Shown here piece by piece: positions 8,343 through 17,509 of a DNA stretch of 64,000 nt (position 1 is the first letter of the stretch; every line of letters begins with the position of its first letter). The DNA comes from Lachnospiraceae bacterium (GTDB lineage: Bacteria > Bacillota > Clostridia > Lachnospirales > Lachnospiraceae): positions 186,001-250,000 of the forward strand of contig SVEF01000001.1 in assembly GCA_015057585.1 (NCBI GenBank). The letters run 5' to 3'. Made by a program: the position numbers and the translations under genes. The notes beneath the pieces were generated by a model. The model was not told where the DNA came from. It was given only the letters and a program-made list of their open reading frames with translations, and ran no database searches.

Positions 8343-11225
8343 ATGGCTGCAAAAAATACAGGAAAAAGTACAGGGGCAAAAAAGGGAACTCCGGTAAAGA
8401 AAACCTCAACGCAACAAAAGAATACAAAGGCAATCAGTGACAAGAAGAACTATTCTTCTAATGCAAAGGGAAGTAAGAGTAAAAAACAGGTTCAGGAAGA
8501 AGAGATAGTTCCTAAGAGAGAAGAACTGGTGCCGGAATTCAGTAATGAAATTATTTTACTGCTTACTTTAGTGGTTTCTGTGTTACTGTTTTTAAGTAAC
8601 TTCAGTATGAGTGGTAAGGTAGGAGAAGTAATTAATGGCTTTACTTTTGGTTTATTTGGAGTGCTTGCCTATGTGATACCTTTATTTTTGTTTTTCACCG
8701 TTGCATTTTATCTTGCAAACCGCAGTGCAAATAAACGGTATATTCCGAAACTGATTGCGGCTGTTTTACTGTTTGCCGTATTTGCTGCCATTGTGCAATT
8801 GGTATTCGAACAGACGGCGGCAGAGGGGCTGCTGGAATATTACAAAATGTCCGCAGAAAACAAAAACGGTGGTGGGCTACTGGGAGGAATTTTATGTTTC
8901 CTTCTTGTTCCGGCGTTTGGTAAAGTGGGAACCTACGTAGTTTTAGTAGCTATTGCACTGCTTTGCGTGATGGTATTGACCGGAAAAGCATTGTTTGCCA
9001 TGATACGGGAACTGAGTGGCAAGGAGTTTGAAAAGAGAAAAGAGGCGCGGAAGGTCCGTGCAGAGCAGGAAAAGGAATATTATGAGCAGCAGGAACTGGA
9101 TTTTACGGAAAGCAAAGCGAAGAGTTTTCTGTTAAAACCGGAGGAGGAAGAGGAATTACTTCCAAAGGAAGAAAAAAAGGTGAAAAATTTCTTTGGCGGA
9201 TTTTCCAGAACCACTCCTGCGGGCAAAACGGCAAAAGAGCCTGCTTCGATGCAATCGGTACCGGTACTTGACGGTGAAACGGAAGAACTTCTTTATGGAG
9301 GCACTTATCACATGTCGAAAGAAAATGTGGAGACGGTAAACAGCATCTATGAAGAAGAAATGAAGAAAAAGTTTGATGTGACAGGTTCTACACCGAGGGA
9401 AATTGCGCCGATACGTAAAGATCAACCAATTTCGGATGTTTCCGGAACGGCAAAGCCGGTTCCGCAGCAGCCGAAGGTGTATGAGAATATTCCGGAACCG
9501 CGAGGCGAAGAATTCGAACCGAGTTTTTCTGACCAGGCACTTTCGGACCGTAGAAGAGCGGAAGGCGGTAGCAGGGAAAAGACTGTGTTTGAACAGACAC
9601 CGTATGGAATCGGAGCAGAGAAAAAAGAGAGAGTTTCCGGACAGAAGGAACTGACGAAGGAAGAAAAGAAAGCCAATCAGGCCAGTGCAGCGGATATTGC
9701 GCAGATTGCAGTCGCTGCGGAGGAGGCAAAGGAAGAAGTCGTTCCTCAGTACCAGTTTCCTCCTTTGGAACTTTTAAACCGTCCGGAGAGAAGACAGTCC
9801 GGCAACTCGGAAGAGGAATTACGTGCGACAGCAGACAAATTAAAGAGTACACTGGAAAGTTTCGGTGTTCATGTGACCATAAATAATTATAGCAGGGGAC
9901 CGGCGGTTACTCGTTATGAAATTCAACCGGAGCAGGGTGTTAAGGTTAGCAAAATAACGAATCTTGCGGATGACATCAAGTTAAATCTTGCGGCTGCAGA
10001 TGTACGTATCGAAGCACCGATTCCGGGTAAAGCTGCAGTAGGTATTGAGGTTCCGAACAAGGAAAATACCATGGTTACCCTGCGCGAATTGATTGAAGCA
10101 CCGGAATTTGAAGGACATTCTTCTAATCTTGCGTTTACGGTCGGTAGGGACATCGGCGGTCAGTGTATCGTTGCAGATATTGCGAAGATGCCGCATCTTT
10201 TGATTGCAGGTGCTACCGGATCGGGTAAATCGGTATGTATCAATACGATTATTATGAGTATTTTATATAAGGCGCATCCGGACGATGTAAAACTTCTGAT
10301 GGTTGACCCTAAAGTGGTAGAACTGAGTGTTTATAACGGTATTCCGCATCTTTTAATCCCGGTAGTCACGGATCCGAAAAAGGCTTCTGCAGCGCTGAAC
10401 TGGGCAGTGGCAGAGATGGAAGAACGTTATGCAAAGTTCTATGAACTGAATGCACGCGACTTAAAGGGGTATAATGAAAAGGTAGAAGAGGTGGCAAAGG
10501 AAGGACTTTCCGATACAAAGTATCCTCGATACCCTCAACTTGTAATTATCGTAGACGAACTTGCAGATTTAATGATGGTTGCTTCCGGTGATGTGGAAAA
10601 TGCAATTTGTCGTCTGGCGCAAAAGGCAAGAGCTGCAGGGATTCATCTGATTTTAGCGACACAGAGACCGTCGGTAAATGTAATTACCGGTCTGATTAAA
10701 GCAAATGTACCGTCCAGAATTGCATTTGCGGTGTCTTCCGGCATTGACTCCAGAACGATTCTTGATACGGTGGGAGCGGAAAAACTGTTAGGTAAGGGAG
10801 ATATGCTCTTTTATCCATCCGGTTATCCGAAACCGGTGCGTATTCAGGGTGCGTTTGTTTCTGACAGGGAAGTGACCAACGTCGTTGAATTCTTAAAGAG
10901 ACAAAACGGTGGTCCGGCGTTGTACAGTGAAGAAATATCCACAAAGATTACAACGGCAGGTACACAGGAGACAACGCAGAATACCGGTGGCAGTGCGGAG
11001 GACGGAAGAGATGAGTATTTTGCTGAAGCAGGAAGATTTATTATTGAACGTGACAAAGCATCCATCGGTATGCTGCAGCGAGAGTATAAAATAGGTTTCA
11101 ACCGTGCGGCACGTATTATGGACCAGTTGGCGGATGCCGGTGTGGTTGGCCCGGAAGAAGGAACCAAGCCTCGTAAAATTCTGATGACAGCAGAGGAATA
11201 CGAAGCATTTATATCCGGCACTTGA
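8343..11225 (+). CDS. ftsK: FtsK/SpoIIIE DNA translocase
   Basis: Membrane-anchored DNA pump that moves chromosome through the division or sporulation septum. 960 residues from the ATG at 8343; an upstream in-frame GTG at 8316 has no ribosome site. Basic N-terminus, four hydrophobic segments (about residues 60-225), a long charged Glu/Lys/Gln-rich linker to about residue 470, then the motor: Walker A in GATGSGKSVCIN near residue 630, Walker B in VIIVDELADLM near residue 738, and a C-terminal winged-helix gamma domain (about 885-955, with QREYKIGFNRAARIMDQL) for reading polar DNA motifs. 30 bases after metY. Confidence 0.95.
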   Translation: MAAKNTGKSTGAKKGTPVKKTSTQQKNTKAISDKKNYSSNAKGSKSKKQVQEEEIVPKREELVPEFSNEIILLLTLVVSVLLFLSNFSMSGKVGEVINGFTFGLFGVLAYVIPLFLFFTVAFYLANRSANKRYIPKLIAAVLLFAVFAAIVQLVFEQTAAEGLLEYYKMSAENKNGGGLLGGILCFLLVPAFGKVGTYVVLVAIALLCVMVLTGKALFAMIRELSGKEFEKRKEARKVRAEQEKEYYEQQELDFTESKAKSFLLKPEEEEELLPKEEKKVKNFFGGFSRTTPAGKTAKEPASMQSVPVLDGETEELLYGGTYHMSKENVETVNSIYEEEMKKKFDVTGSTPREIAPIRKDQPISDVSGTAKPVPQQPKVYENIPEPRGEEFEPSFSDQALSDRRRAEGGSREKTVFEQTPYGIGAEKKERVSGQKELTKEEKKANQASAADIAQIAVAAEEAKEEVVPQYQFPPLELLNRPERRQSGNSEEELRATADKLKSTLESFGVHVTINNYSRGPAVTRYEIQPEQGVKVSKITNLADDIKLNLAAADVRIEAPIPGKAAVGIEVPNKENTMVTLRELIEAPEFEGHSSNLAFTVGRDIGGQCIVADIAKMPHLLIAGATGSGKSVCINTIIMSILYKAHPDDVKLLMVDPKVVELSVYNGIPHLLIPVVTDPKKASAALNWAVAEMEERYAKFYELNARDLKGYNEKVEEVAKEGLSDTKYPRYPQLVIIVDELADLMMVASGDVENAICRLAQKARAAGIHLILATQRPSVNVITGLIKANVPSRIAFAVSSGIDSRTILDTVGAEKLLGKGDMLFYPSGYPKPVRIQGAFVSDREVTNVVEFLKRQNGGPALYSEEISTKITTAGTQETTQNTGGSAEDGRDEYFAEAGRFIIERDKASIGMLQREYKIGFNRAARIMDQLADAGVVGPEEGTKPRKILMTAEEYEAFISGT

Positions 11226-11249
11226 TTTTTTTGGACACTTTGTTATACT
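11222..11249 (+). promoter_or_regulatory. Sigma-A promoter of fhs
   Basis: TTGATT (11222-11227, overlapping the ftsK stop), 16-base spacer with a T tract, TATACT (11244-11249). Confidence 0.65.
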
Positions 11250-11295
11250 AGATATTGAATAAATTACCTTGTGGGGTACAAAATGGAGGACGCTG

Positions 11296-12963
11296 ATGAA
11301 AACAGATATTCAGATTGCACAGGAAGCCGAGTTAAAGCCGATTAAGGAAGTGGCAGCATTACTTGACATTGCGGAAGAGGATTTGGATTTATACGGAAAG
11401 TATAAAGCAAAAATTTCGGAGGATTTGATGAATCGTCTGGAGGATAGACCGGACGGTAAACTGATTTTGGTAACAGCGATTAATCCGACTCCGGCAGGAG
11501 AAGGAAAAACCACGACTTCCATCGGTATTGGTGAAGCATTTGGAAGACTTGGAAAGAAAGCGGTTCTGGCACTCAGAGAGCCATCCTTGGGACCATGCTT
11601 TGGTATTAAGGGCGGAGCGGCAGGAGGTGGTTATGCACAGGTTGTTCCAATGGAAGATTTGAATCTGCATTTTACCGGAGATTTCCATGCAATTACATCA
11701 GCGAACAATTTATTGGCAGCAATGCTGGACAATCATATTTTCCAGGGGAATGCATTACAGATTGATCCGAAGCAGATTGTCTGGAAACGTTGCCTGGATA
11801 TGAATGACAGAGCACTCAGAAACTGTATCGTCGGTATGGGAAAAAAAGCAGATGGTGTAGTAAGAGAAGATCATTTTGTAATTACGGTTGCTTCTGAAAT
11901 CATGGCGATTCTTTGTCTTGCGTCTGACATAGAAGACTTAAAGAAGCGGCTTTCTGAGATTATTGTGGCATATAAGTACAACGGAGAACCTGTAACCGCC
12001 GGAGATTTAAAGGCAGTGGGTTCCATGGCAGCCCTGTTAAAGGATGCCATGCAGCCAAATCTGATTCAGACACTGGAACATACACCAGCACTCGTACATG
12101 GTGGTCCGTTTGCCAATATTGCACACGGTTGTAACAGTGTACGTGCAACAAAGGCAGCCTTAAAACTTGCGGACTATGTCATTACAGAAGCCGGATTCGG
12201 TGCTGACCTTGGCGCGGAGAAGTTCTTTGATATCAAGTGCCGTATGGCAGGGCTTCGTCCGGACGCAGTTGTTCTGGTAGCCACCGTACGTGCATTAAAG
12301 TACAATGGAGGTATTCCGAAGACCGATCTTGCCGCAGAAAATTTAAAGGCATTAAAGGCTGGTATTGTGAATCTGGAAAAACACATTGAAAATTTACAGA
12401 AGTACGGCGTTCCTGTTGTCGTGACGCTGAACCGGTTTATGTCCGATACCGATGCAGAACTTCAGTTTGTAAAAGAGTTCTGTGAGGAGAGAGGATGTAC
12501 ATTCGCGCTTTCCGAGGTATGGGAAAAGGGTGGTGAAGGCGGTATCGAACTTGCAAACTGCATTTTGGATACACTGGATAAGAAACCGTCGGACTTCCAT
12601 GTATTATATGATGATAATCTGAGCCTTTGTGAAAAGATTGAAACCATTGCAAAGGAAATTTACGGTGCGGCAACGGTAACATATGATGCTGCAGCATTAA
12701 AGGCTATTGCAAAGATTGAAGAACTTGGATATAAAAATGTTCCGGTGTGTATGGCAAAGAATCAGTATTCCTTGTCTGATGACCCGAAAAAACTCGGAAG
12801 ACCGGAAGGTTTTGTCGTAAATATCCGTGAGGCATACATCAGTGCGGGCGCAGGTTTCCTTGTGGCTATTACCGGTACGATGATGACAATGCCGGGACTT
12901 CCGAAAGTTCCTGCGGCAGAAGGCATTGATGTGGTAGACGGAAGCATTACAGGACTCTTTTAG
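11296..12963 (+). CDS. fhs: Formate-tetrahydrofolate ligase
   Basis: Makes 10-formyltetrahydrofolate from formate, THF and ATP; a one-carbon entry enzyme and a core step of the methyl branch of the Wood-Ljungdahl pathway where that exists. 555 residues, the family norm. ATP loop [15 protein letters not shown] near residue 66, followed by [19 protein letters not shown] and the [15 protein letters not shown] motif. The ATG at 11296 was chosen because GGAGGA lies 5 bases upstream; an in-frame TTG at 11269 has none. Downstream, 14 bases separate it from the isomerase gene, suggesting co-transcription. Confidence 0.97.
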   Translation: MKTDIQIAQEAELKPIKEVAALLDIAEEDLDLYGKYKAKISEDLMNRLEDRPDGKLILVTAINPTPAGEGKTTTSIGIGEAFGRLGKKAVLALREPSLGPCFGIKGGAAGGGYAQVVPMEDLNLHFTGDFHAITSANNLLAAMLDNHIFQGNALQIDPKQIVWKRCLDMNDRALRNCIVGMGKKADGVVREDHFVITVASEIMAILCLASDIEDLKKRLSEIIVAYKYNGEPVTAGDLKAVGSMAALLKDAMQPNLIQTLEHTPALVHGGPFANIAHGCNSVRATKAALKLADYVITEAGFGADLGAEKFFDIKCRMAGLRPDAVVLVATVRALKYNGGIPKTDLAAENLKALKAGIVNLEKHIENLQKYGVPVVVTLNRFMSDTDAELQFVKEFCEERGCTFALSEVWEKGGEGGIELANCILDTLDKKPSDFHVLYDDNLSLCEKIETIAKEIYGAATVTYDAAALKAIAKIEELGYKNVPVCMAKNQYSLSDDPKKLGRPEGFVVNIREAYISAGAGFLVAITGTMMTMPGLPKVPAAEGIDVVDGSITGLF

Positions 12964-12977
12964 GAGGGAATACTAAG

Positions 12978-13829
12978 ATGGGAAATCTACAATTGGGTAT
13001 CCGTGGACATGATATGCCAAAGGCTTCTTTTGAGGACCTTGTAAAGAGTATTTCCGACGCCGGCTTTTGTTGCACACAGTTAGCGCTTGCAAAGGCAATT
13101 ACGGAGTTTAATGTGGGCAGTGAGGCAATGACCTCCGGTATGGCAACCTATATGAAGCGTGTGTTTGAAAAGAACCAGGTGGAGGTTTCGGTTTTGGGCT
13201 GTTATAAAAACCTGGCAAATCCGGACGAAGCCCAGCTGGCGCAGATTGTGGATTCGTACAAGCATCACATCCGTTTTGCATCTTTTTTGGAGTGCGGAAT
13301 GGTTGGTACAGAGACAGGAGCAGTAAATACGGAATATAAATATACCCCGGAAAATCATACAGACCGCGCTCTTCATATTTTTACAGAAAATTTAAAAGTG
13401 ATTGTGGATTATGCAGAACGTATGGGAGTATGCTTTGGAATCGAACCGGTATATAAGCATATTATGTGTGACATTGAACGTACCAAAAGGGTTCTGGATG
13501 CGGTAAATTCTCCAAATTTACGTGTGATTCTGGATCCGGTCAATCTGCTTAGTGCAGAGAATGAAAAACATCATGAAGATATCATAAAGGGTGCATTTGA
13601 GCTATTTGGCAATGATATTGATGTGATTCACTTAAAGGATTACATTGTAAGGGACGGAGAAATTATTTCCAGACCGGTGACGCTTGGGGAAGGCCGGTTG
13701 AATATTCCGTATCTGATGGGAATTTTAAAACAAAATAAACCGTTTATTAACGTGCTTTTGGAAGATTCACTTCCGGAGAATGCACAGCAATCCAGACGTT
13801 ATGCGCATCAGTGCTACGATAGGGCATAG
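12978..13829 (+). CDS. Xylose isomerase-like TIM-barrel protein
   Basis: 283 residues of the AP endonuclease 2/sugar phosphate isomerase-epimerase superfamily. The expected metal ligands are visible: Glu in FGIEPVY near residue 156, Asp in VILDPVN near 187, His in DVIHLKDY near 216 and Glu in VLLEDS near 260. Typical substrates are ketoses, inosose or related sugars; none can be assigned here. Cytoplasmic. Follows fhs after 14 bases and an AGGAGGG site. It converges on the minus-strand YlmC-like gene with only 2 bases between. Confidence 0.85.
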   Translation: MGNLQLGIRGHDMPKASFEDLVKSISDAGFCCTQLALAKAITEFNVGSEAMTSGMATYMKRVFEKNQVEVSVLGCYKNLANPDEAQLAQIVDSYKHHIRFASFLECGMVGTETGAVNTEYKYTPENHTDRALHIFTENLKVIVDYAERMGVCFGIEPVYKHIMCDIERTKRVLDAVNSPNLRVILDPVNLLSAENEKHHEDIIKGAFELFGNDIDVIHLKDYIVRDGEIISRPVTLGEGRLNIPYLMGILKQNKPFINVLLEDSLPENAQQSRRYAHQCYDRA

Positions 13830-13831
13830 TA

Positions 13832-14125
13832 CTAGATGGGGGATTCGCATTTGTGACAGACGACATCGATATCTACATCGACAAGTATGATATCAAAGCC
13901 GATACGGCAGACACAACGCCAGGGAATAATAAACTCCTGATCGCGACCGAATACACCCCAGATTTTACACGGCCCGGGGATAATCAGTCGTTCGATACAG
14001 CCTGTTTTTAAGTTGAATTCGACATCGCCGACAAAGCCGATGCGTTCGCCGTCACGAAGATTAATGACTTCTTTTTGGCGTAGTTTACAAATACGGATGG
14101 AATCATCCGGACAGTCGTTTTTCAT
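13832..14125 (-). CDS. YlmC/YmxH family PRC-barrel protein
   Basis: 97 residues from the minus-strand ATG at 14125; a GTG at 14137 would add four. A PRC-barrel-like small beta protein with LRQKEVINLRDGERIGFVGD and a hydrophobic IIPWRCVCRIGFDIILVD end, matching the YlmC/YmxH family that Firmicutes associate with sporulation. The C-terminus holds a CHKC pair. It is the only minus-strand gene in the first 60 kb and is divergent from nrdR. Role not established; sporulation link is family knowledge, not seen here. Confidence 0.8.
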   Translation of the reverse strand: MKNDCPDDSIRICKLRQKEVINLRDGERIGFVGDVEFNLKTGCIERLIIPGPCKIWGVFGRDQEFIIPWRCVCRIGFDIILVDVDIDVVCHKCESPI

Positions 14126-14215
14126 GATTTGTTTCACCTGAATGACTGATATTAGTATATTTTATGTGAAGTTCCATTATTTTATATCGAAAAATGAGAT
14201 AAGGAGAAAACCAGT

Positions 14216-14671
14216 ATGAAGTGTCCGTTTTGTGGAAAAGAGAATACAAGGGTAATTGATTCAAGACCGGCAGATGAAGGTTGTTCCATTCGCAGAAGAC
14301 GTCAGTGCGATGAGTGCGGAAAGCGTTTTACAACGTATGAAAAAGTGGAGGCAATTCCTCTTGTGGTAATCAAAAAGGATAATAACAGAGAACCGTATGA
14401 CCGTGCTAAAATTGAGGCAGGAGTATTCCGTTCCTGTCATAAGCGTCCGATTTCCGTTGACCAGATTAATACATTGGTAGATGAAGTGGAAACCGCTGTA
14501 TTTAATATGGAAGAAAAAGAAATTCAGAGCAGCATTATTGGTGAAGTGGTTATGGACAAACTTCGTGGTCTGGATCCGGTAGCCTATGTAAGATTTGCAT
14601 CTGTTTACCGTGAATTTAAAGATGTAAACACATTTATGAGTGAGATTAAGAAAATTTTAGATAAGAAATAA
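14216..14671 (+). CDS. nrdR: Transcriptional repressor NrdR
   Basis: 151 residues. Zinc ribbon at the N-terminus (Cys pairs at 3/6 and about 31/34: CPFCG and CDECG, with RRRRQC between) followed by an ATP-cone domain (about residues 49-139, with VVIKKDNNREPYDRAKI). NrdR represses ribonucleotide reductase genes when dATP binds the cone. ATG preceded by AAGGAG. Followed by a strong terminator. Confidence 0.97.
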   Translation: MKCPFCGKENTRVIDSRPADEGCSIRRRRQCDECGKRFTTYEKVEAIPLVVIKKDNNREPYDRAKIEAGVFRSCHKRPISVDQINTLVDEVETAVFNMEEKEIQSSIIGEVVMDKLRGLDPVAYVRFASVYREFKDVNTFMSEIKKILDKK

Positions 14672-14674
14672 TGG

Positions 14675-14709
14675 AAAAGCCGGTTTTGATTTGTGAAACC
14701 GGCTTTTTG
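14675..14709 (+). terminator. Rho-independent terminator of nrdR
   Basis: 12-bp perfect stem (AAAAGCCGGTTT at 14675-14686, complement at 14696-14707), 9-base loop, T run. Confidence 0.93.
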
Positions 14710-14717
14710 ATTAGGCA

Positions 14718-14746
14718 TTGACCGAAAGCAAAAGGTCTGATATGAT
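14718..14746 (+). promoter_or_regulatory. Sigma-A promoter of the yifB-dprA-topA group
   Basis: TTGACC (14718-14723), 17-base spacer, TATGAT (14741-14746). Confidence 0.7.
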
Positions 14747-14812
14747 AAAGAAGAAATTTGGCGATAACGACACTCGTTTCTTGTTTTGGGAGAGATAAGA
14801 AAGGAGTTCAAT

Positions 14813-16360
14813 ATGTTTTGTAAGACATTCAGTGCTGTTATTTGTGGGGTGGAGGCTGTGACCGTACAGGTGGAAACCGATGTTCGGAACGGACTTCCGC
14901 AGATGCAGATGGTGGGTGCACTTGCTTCCGAGGCAAAAGAAGCAAGAGAAAGGGTACGCATTGCTATTGAAAATTCGGGATTTCGCCTGAATCCAAAGCA
15001 TGTTACGGTAAATTTATCCCCTGCCGACATCCGAAAAGAGGGGACATCTTTTGATCTTGCGGTAGCAATTTCAATTCTGGCCGCATTCGGCTATATTCCG
15101 GAAGAAGAATTAAAAAAATGTATGTTTGCAGGCGAACTCAGTCTGGACGGAAGAATCAACAAAGTTCCGGGGGTGTTGCCTATGGTTTGCCATGCTGCAA
15201 AAGAAGGATTTTCCTGCTGTATAGTGCCAAAAGGAAATGCAAGGGAAGGCGCTCTTCAAGGGAAGGTTCCTGTATACGGGGTAGAAAATCTGAAAGAAGT
15301 GGCGGAATTTTTGAGCGGAGTTAAAAAATTGGATCCGGAATTACCGATGACAATGGAAATGCTACGTCAGATCCAGAAAAACTATCAAAAAGAATCCGCG
15401 GATTTTTCAGATATTATTGGACAAAATGTGGCGAAACGTGCCTGCATGATTGCTGCAGCAGGAGGACATCATCTGCTGTTAATCGGACCGCCGGGCAGCG
15501 GAAAAACAGCACTTGCAAAGTGCATGCCGTCCATTTTGCCGGAACTCTCCTTTGAGGAGATGTTGGAGTTATCTGCAATTTACAGCATTTCGGGGAAACT
15601 GAAAAATGAAATGGATTTTGTATGGAACCGGCCCTATCAGGCACCGCATCATGCCACTACAGAAAGTGCATTGCTAGGTGGCGGGAGAAATGCAAAACCG
15701 GGGTTGGTGAGTCTTTGCCATCACGGAGTATTGTTCATGGATGAATTCACGGAGTTTAAAACGGATGTTTTGGAGACGTTGCGGCAACCGTTGGAAGAAC
15801 ATGAAGTGACAGTTTCCAGATTGCACGCCACTTATACGTATCCGGCGGCTTTTCAATTGATTGCGGCAATGAATCCGTGCCCGTGCGGCTATTATCCGGA
15901 CCGGAACCGTTGTAATTGTTCGGCACCGGAAATAAAACGGTATACCGGGAAAATCAGCCAGCCGATTTTAGACCGTATGGATATGATGTTGGAAGTGGTG
16001 CCGGTGGAATATGAAAAACTGGCGAAAATGAAAAAAGGAGAATCATCAGCAGAAATCCGAAGTAAAGTCATGATGGCAAGAAAGATACAAAAAGAGCGAT
16101 TTTCAGGGATGGGGATACAGGTGAACGCCGAGATGGATAAGAAACAGACGGAGGAATTTTGTTGGCTTGGGGAGGAAGAAAAGGATATCTTACATAAAAT
16201 ATTTAAGGAAAATGAATTCAGTACCAGAAGGTATTTTCGGATGATCCGACTGGCACGTACCATTGCAGATTTGGAAGGGTGTGAAAAGATACAGAAAGAA
16301 CATATCATAGAAGCCTATCAGTACTGTAATATCGGGAAAAAATACTGGAAGGTGGTGTAA
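14813..16360 (+). CDS. YifB/ComM family AAA+ ATPase
   Basis: 515 residues, start at the ATG at 14813 with AAGGAG 7 bases upstream (an in-frame TTG at 14786 has no such site). An N-terminal Lon-protease-like S5 fold (about residues 1-170, DVRNGLPQMQMVGA), then a Mg-chelatase-like AAA module with Walker A GPPGSGKTALAK near residue 226, Walker B VLFMDEFTEF near 306, and the AMNPCPCGYYPD motif near 355. ComM is a branch-migration helicase in natural transformation of proteobacteria. Adjacency to dprA fits a recombination or DNA-uptake role. Confidence 0.93.
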   Translation: MFCKTFSAVICGVEAVTVQVETDVRNGLPQMQMVGALASEAKEARERVRIAIENSGFRLNPKHVTVNLSPADIRKEGTSFDLAVAISILAAFGYIPEEELKKCMFAGELSLDGRINKVPGVLPMVCHAAKEGFSCCIVPKGNAREGALQGKVPVYGVENLKEVAEFLSGVKKLDPELPMTMEMLRQIQKNYQKESADFSDIIGQNVAKRACMIAAAGGHHLLLIGPPGSGKTALAKCMPSILPELSFEEMLELSAIYSISGKLKNEMDFVWNRPYQAPHHATTESALLGGGRNAKPGLVSLCHHGVLFMDEFTEFKTDVLETLRQPLEEHEVTVSRLHATYTYPAAFQLIAAMNPCPCGYYPDRNRCNCSAPEIKRYTGKISQPILDRMDMMLEVVPVEYEKLAKMKKGESSAEIRSKVMMARKIQKERFSGMGIQVNAEMDKKQTEEFCWLGEEEKDILHKIFKENEFSTRRYFRMIRLARTIADLEGCEKIQKEHIIEAYQYCNIGKKYWKVV

Positions 16361-16362
16361 GG

Positions 16363-17487
16363 ATGGAAGCATTATTTTACTGGCATTGGTTTCATTCATT
16401 AAAAGGTATCGGTCAAAAAGAGAAGGAATTTTTGTTATCACTTTGTCCCGAGGTCAGGGAATGGTTTGAAAATAATCTGGAATGGGGACCTGAAGAGGTT
16501 GCAGGAGGTAGGGTTTATTCCGAAGAACAGCAAAAACGGTGGTCAGAAATCCAGATGATTTTAAATGACCGAGATCAGAAGGAAACAGCAAGGAAAACCT
16601 ATGAGCAAATAATAAAACAAGGAATCCGGATGACGGCAAGAGGTGAAAATGATTTCCCGGAACGTTTAAAACAGGTATATCTTTCTCCGTTTGTTCTATA
16701 TTATATAGGGGAACTGCCCAAAGACAACATACCGAGTATCGGAATTGTTGGAGCACGCAACTGTAGTATATATGGAGAAGAAATTGCAAAACAATTCGGG
16801 AAAAGTCTGTCGGAAGCAGGCATTCAAATCATCAGCGGAATGGCACGTGGAATCGACGGTTGCGCCCAACGGAGTGCGATAAGAGAGCGGGGGAAGTCAT
16901 TTGCTGTTTTTGGTAGCGGAGTGGATGTATGTTATCCATCGGAACATAAAGACTTATATGTGCAGCTTTGTGAGCATGGTGGTGTAATATCTGAGGAGTT
17001 ACCGGGAACCAAGCCGCTTTCGCATCATTTTCCAAGGAGGAATCGCATTATAGCGGGGCTTTCTGATGCATTGTTTGTAGTAGAAGCGAAGGAAAAAAGT
17101 GGCTCTTTGATTACAGTCAGTTATGCCCTGGAACAGGGAAAAGAGATTTATGCGGTCCCGGGAAGAGTGCATGACCGACTTGCTGATGGGACGAACCGGT
17201 TAATTCAGGAAGGAGCGTATCTGGTTAGAGAACCGGAGGATATTTTGCATAATTTTTCGAAGGGTAATTTTGAAATTTTACTAAAATCGAAAAAAAATCC
17301 GAAGCTTTTACTTGAAACAAAAGAAAAAATAGTGTATGCTTGTCTGAGTTTACACCCAAAACATGTGGAACAGATTTCGGAAGAGACGGGAATGGAGTTA
17401 TCTGAGCTGGCATCTGTTTTATTTGGAATGGAAATGAAAAATGAAATCAGACAGACAATGAAAAATTATTATATGATACAAAGTTAG
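16363..17487 (+). CDS. dprA: DNA-processing protein DprA
   Basis: 374 residues. Binds incoming single-stranded DNA and loads RecA in transformation; present in many non-competent bacteria too. N-terminal helical region (about 1-90), Rossmann-like DprA domain with GIVGARNCSIYG near residue 127, ISGMARGIDGCAQ near 158, the SGVDVCYP motif near 185 and FPRRNRIIAGLSD near 224, then a small C-terminal winged helix (about 310-374). Two bases after the yifB stop, so translationally close. Confidence 0.96.
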   Translation: MEALFYWHWFHSLKGIGQKEKEFLLSLCPEVREWFENNLEWGPEEVAGGRVYSEEQQKRWSEIQMILNDRDQKETARKTYEQIIKQGIRMTARGENDFPERLKQVYLSPFVLYYIGELPKDNIPSIGIVGARNCSIYGEEIAKQFGKSLSEAGIQIISGMARGIDGCAQRSAIRERGKSFAVFGSGVDVCYPSEHKDLYVQLCEHGGVISEELPGTKPLSHHFPRRNRIIAGLSDALFVVEAKEKSGSLITVSYALEQGKEIYAVPGRVHDRLADGTNRLIQEGAYLVREPEDILHNFSKGNFEILLKSKKNPKLLLETKEKIVYACLSLHPKHVEQISEETGMELSELASVLFGMEMKNEIRQTMKNYYMIQS

Positions 17488-17509
17488 TATCAGTGGAGGT
17501 AATAAAACT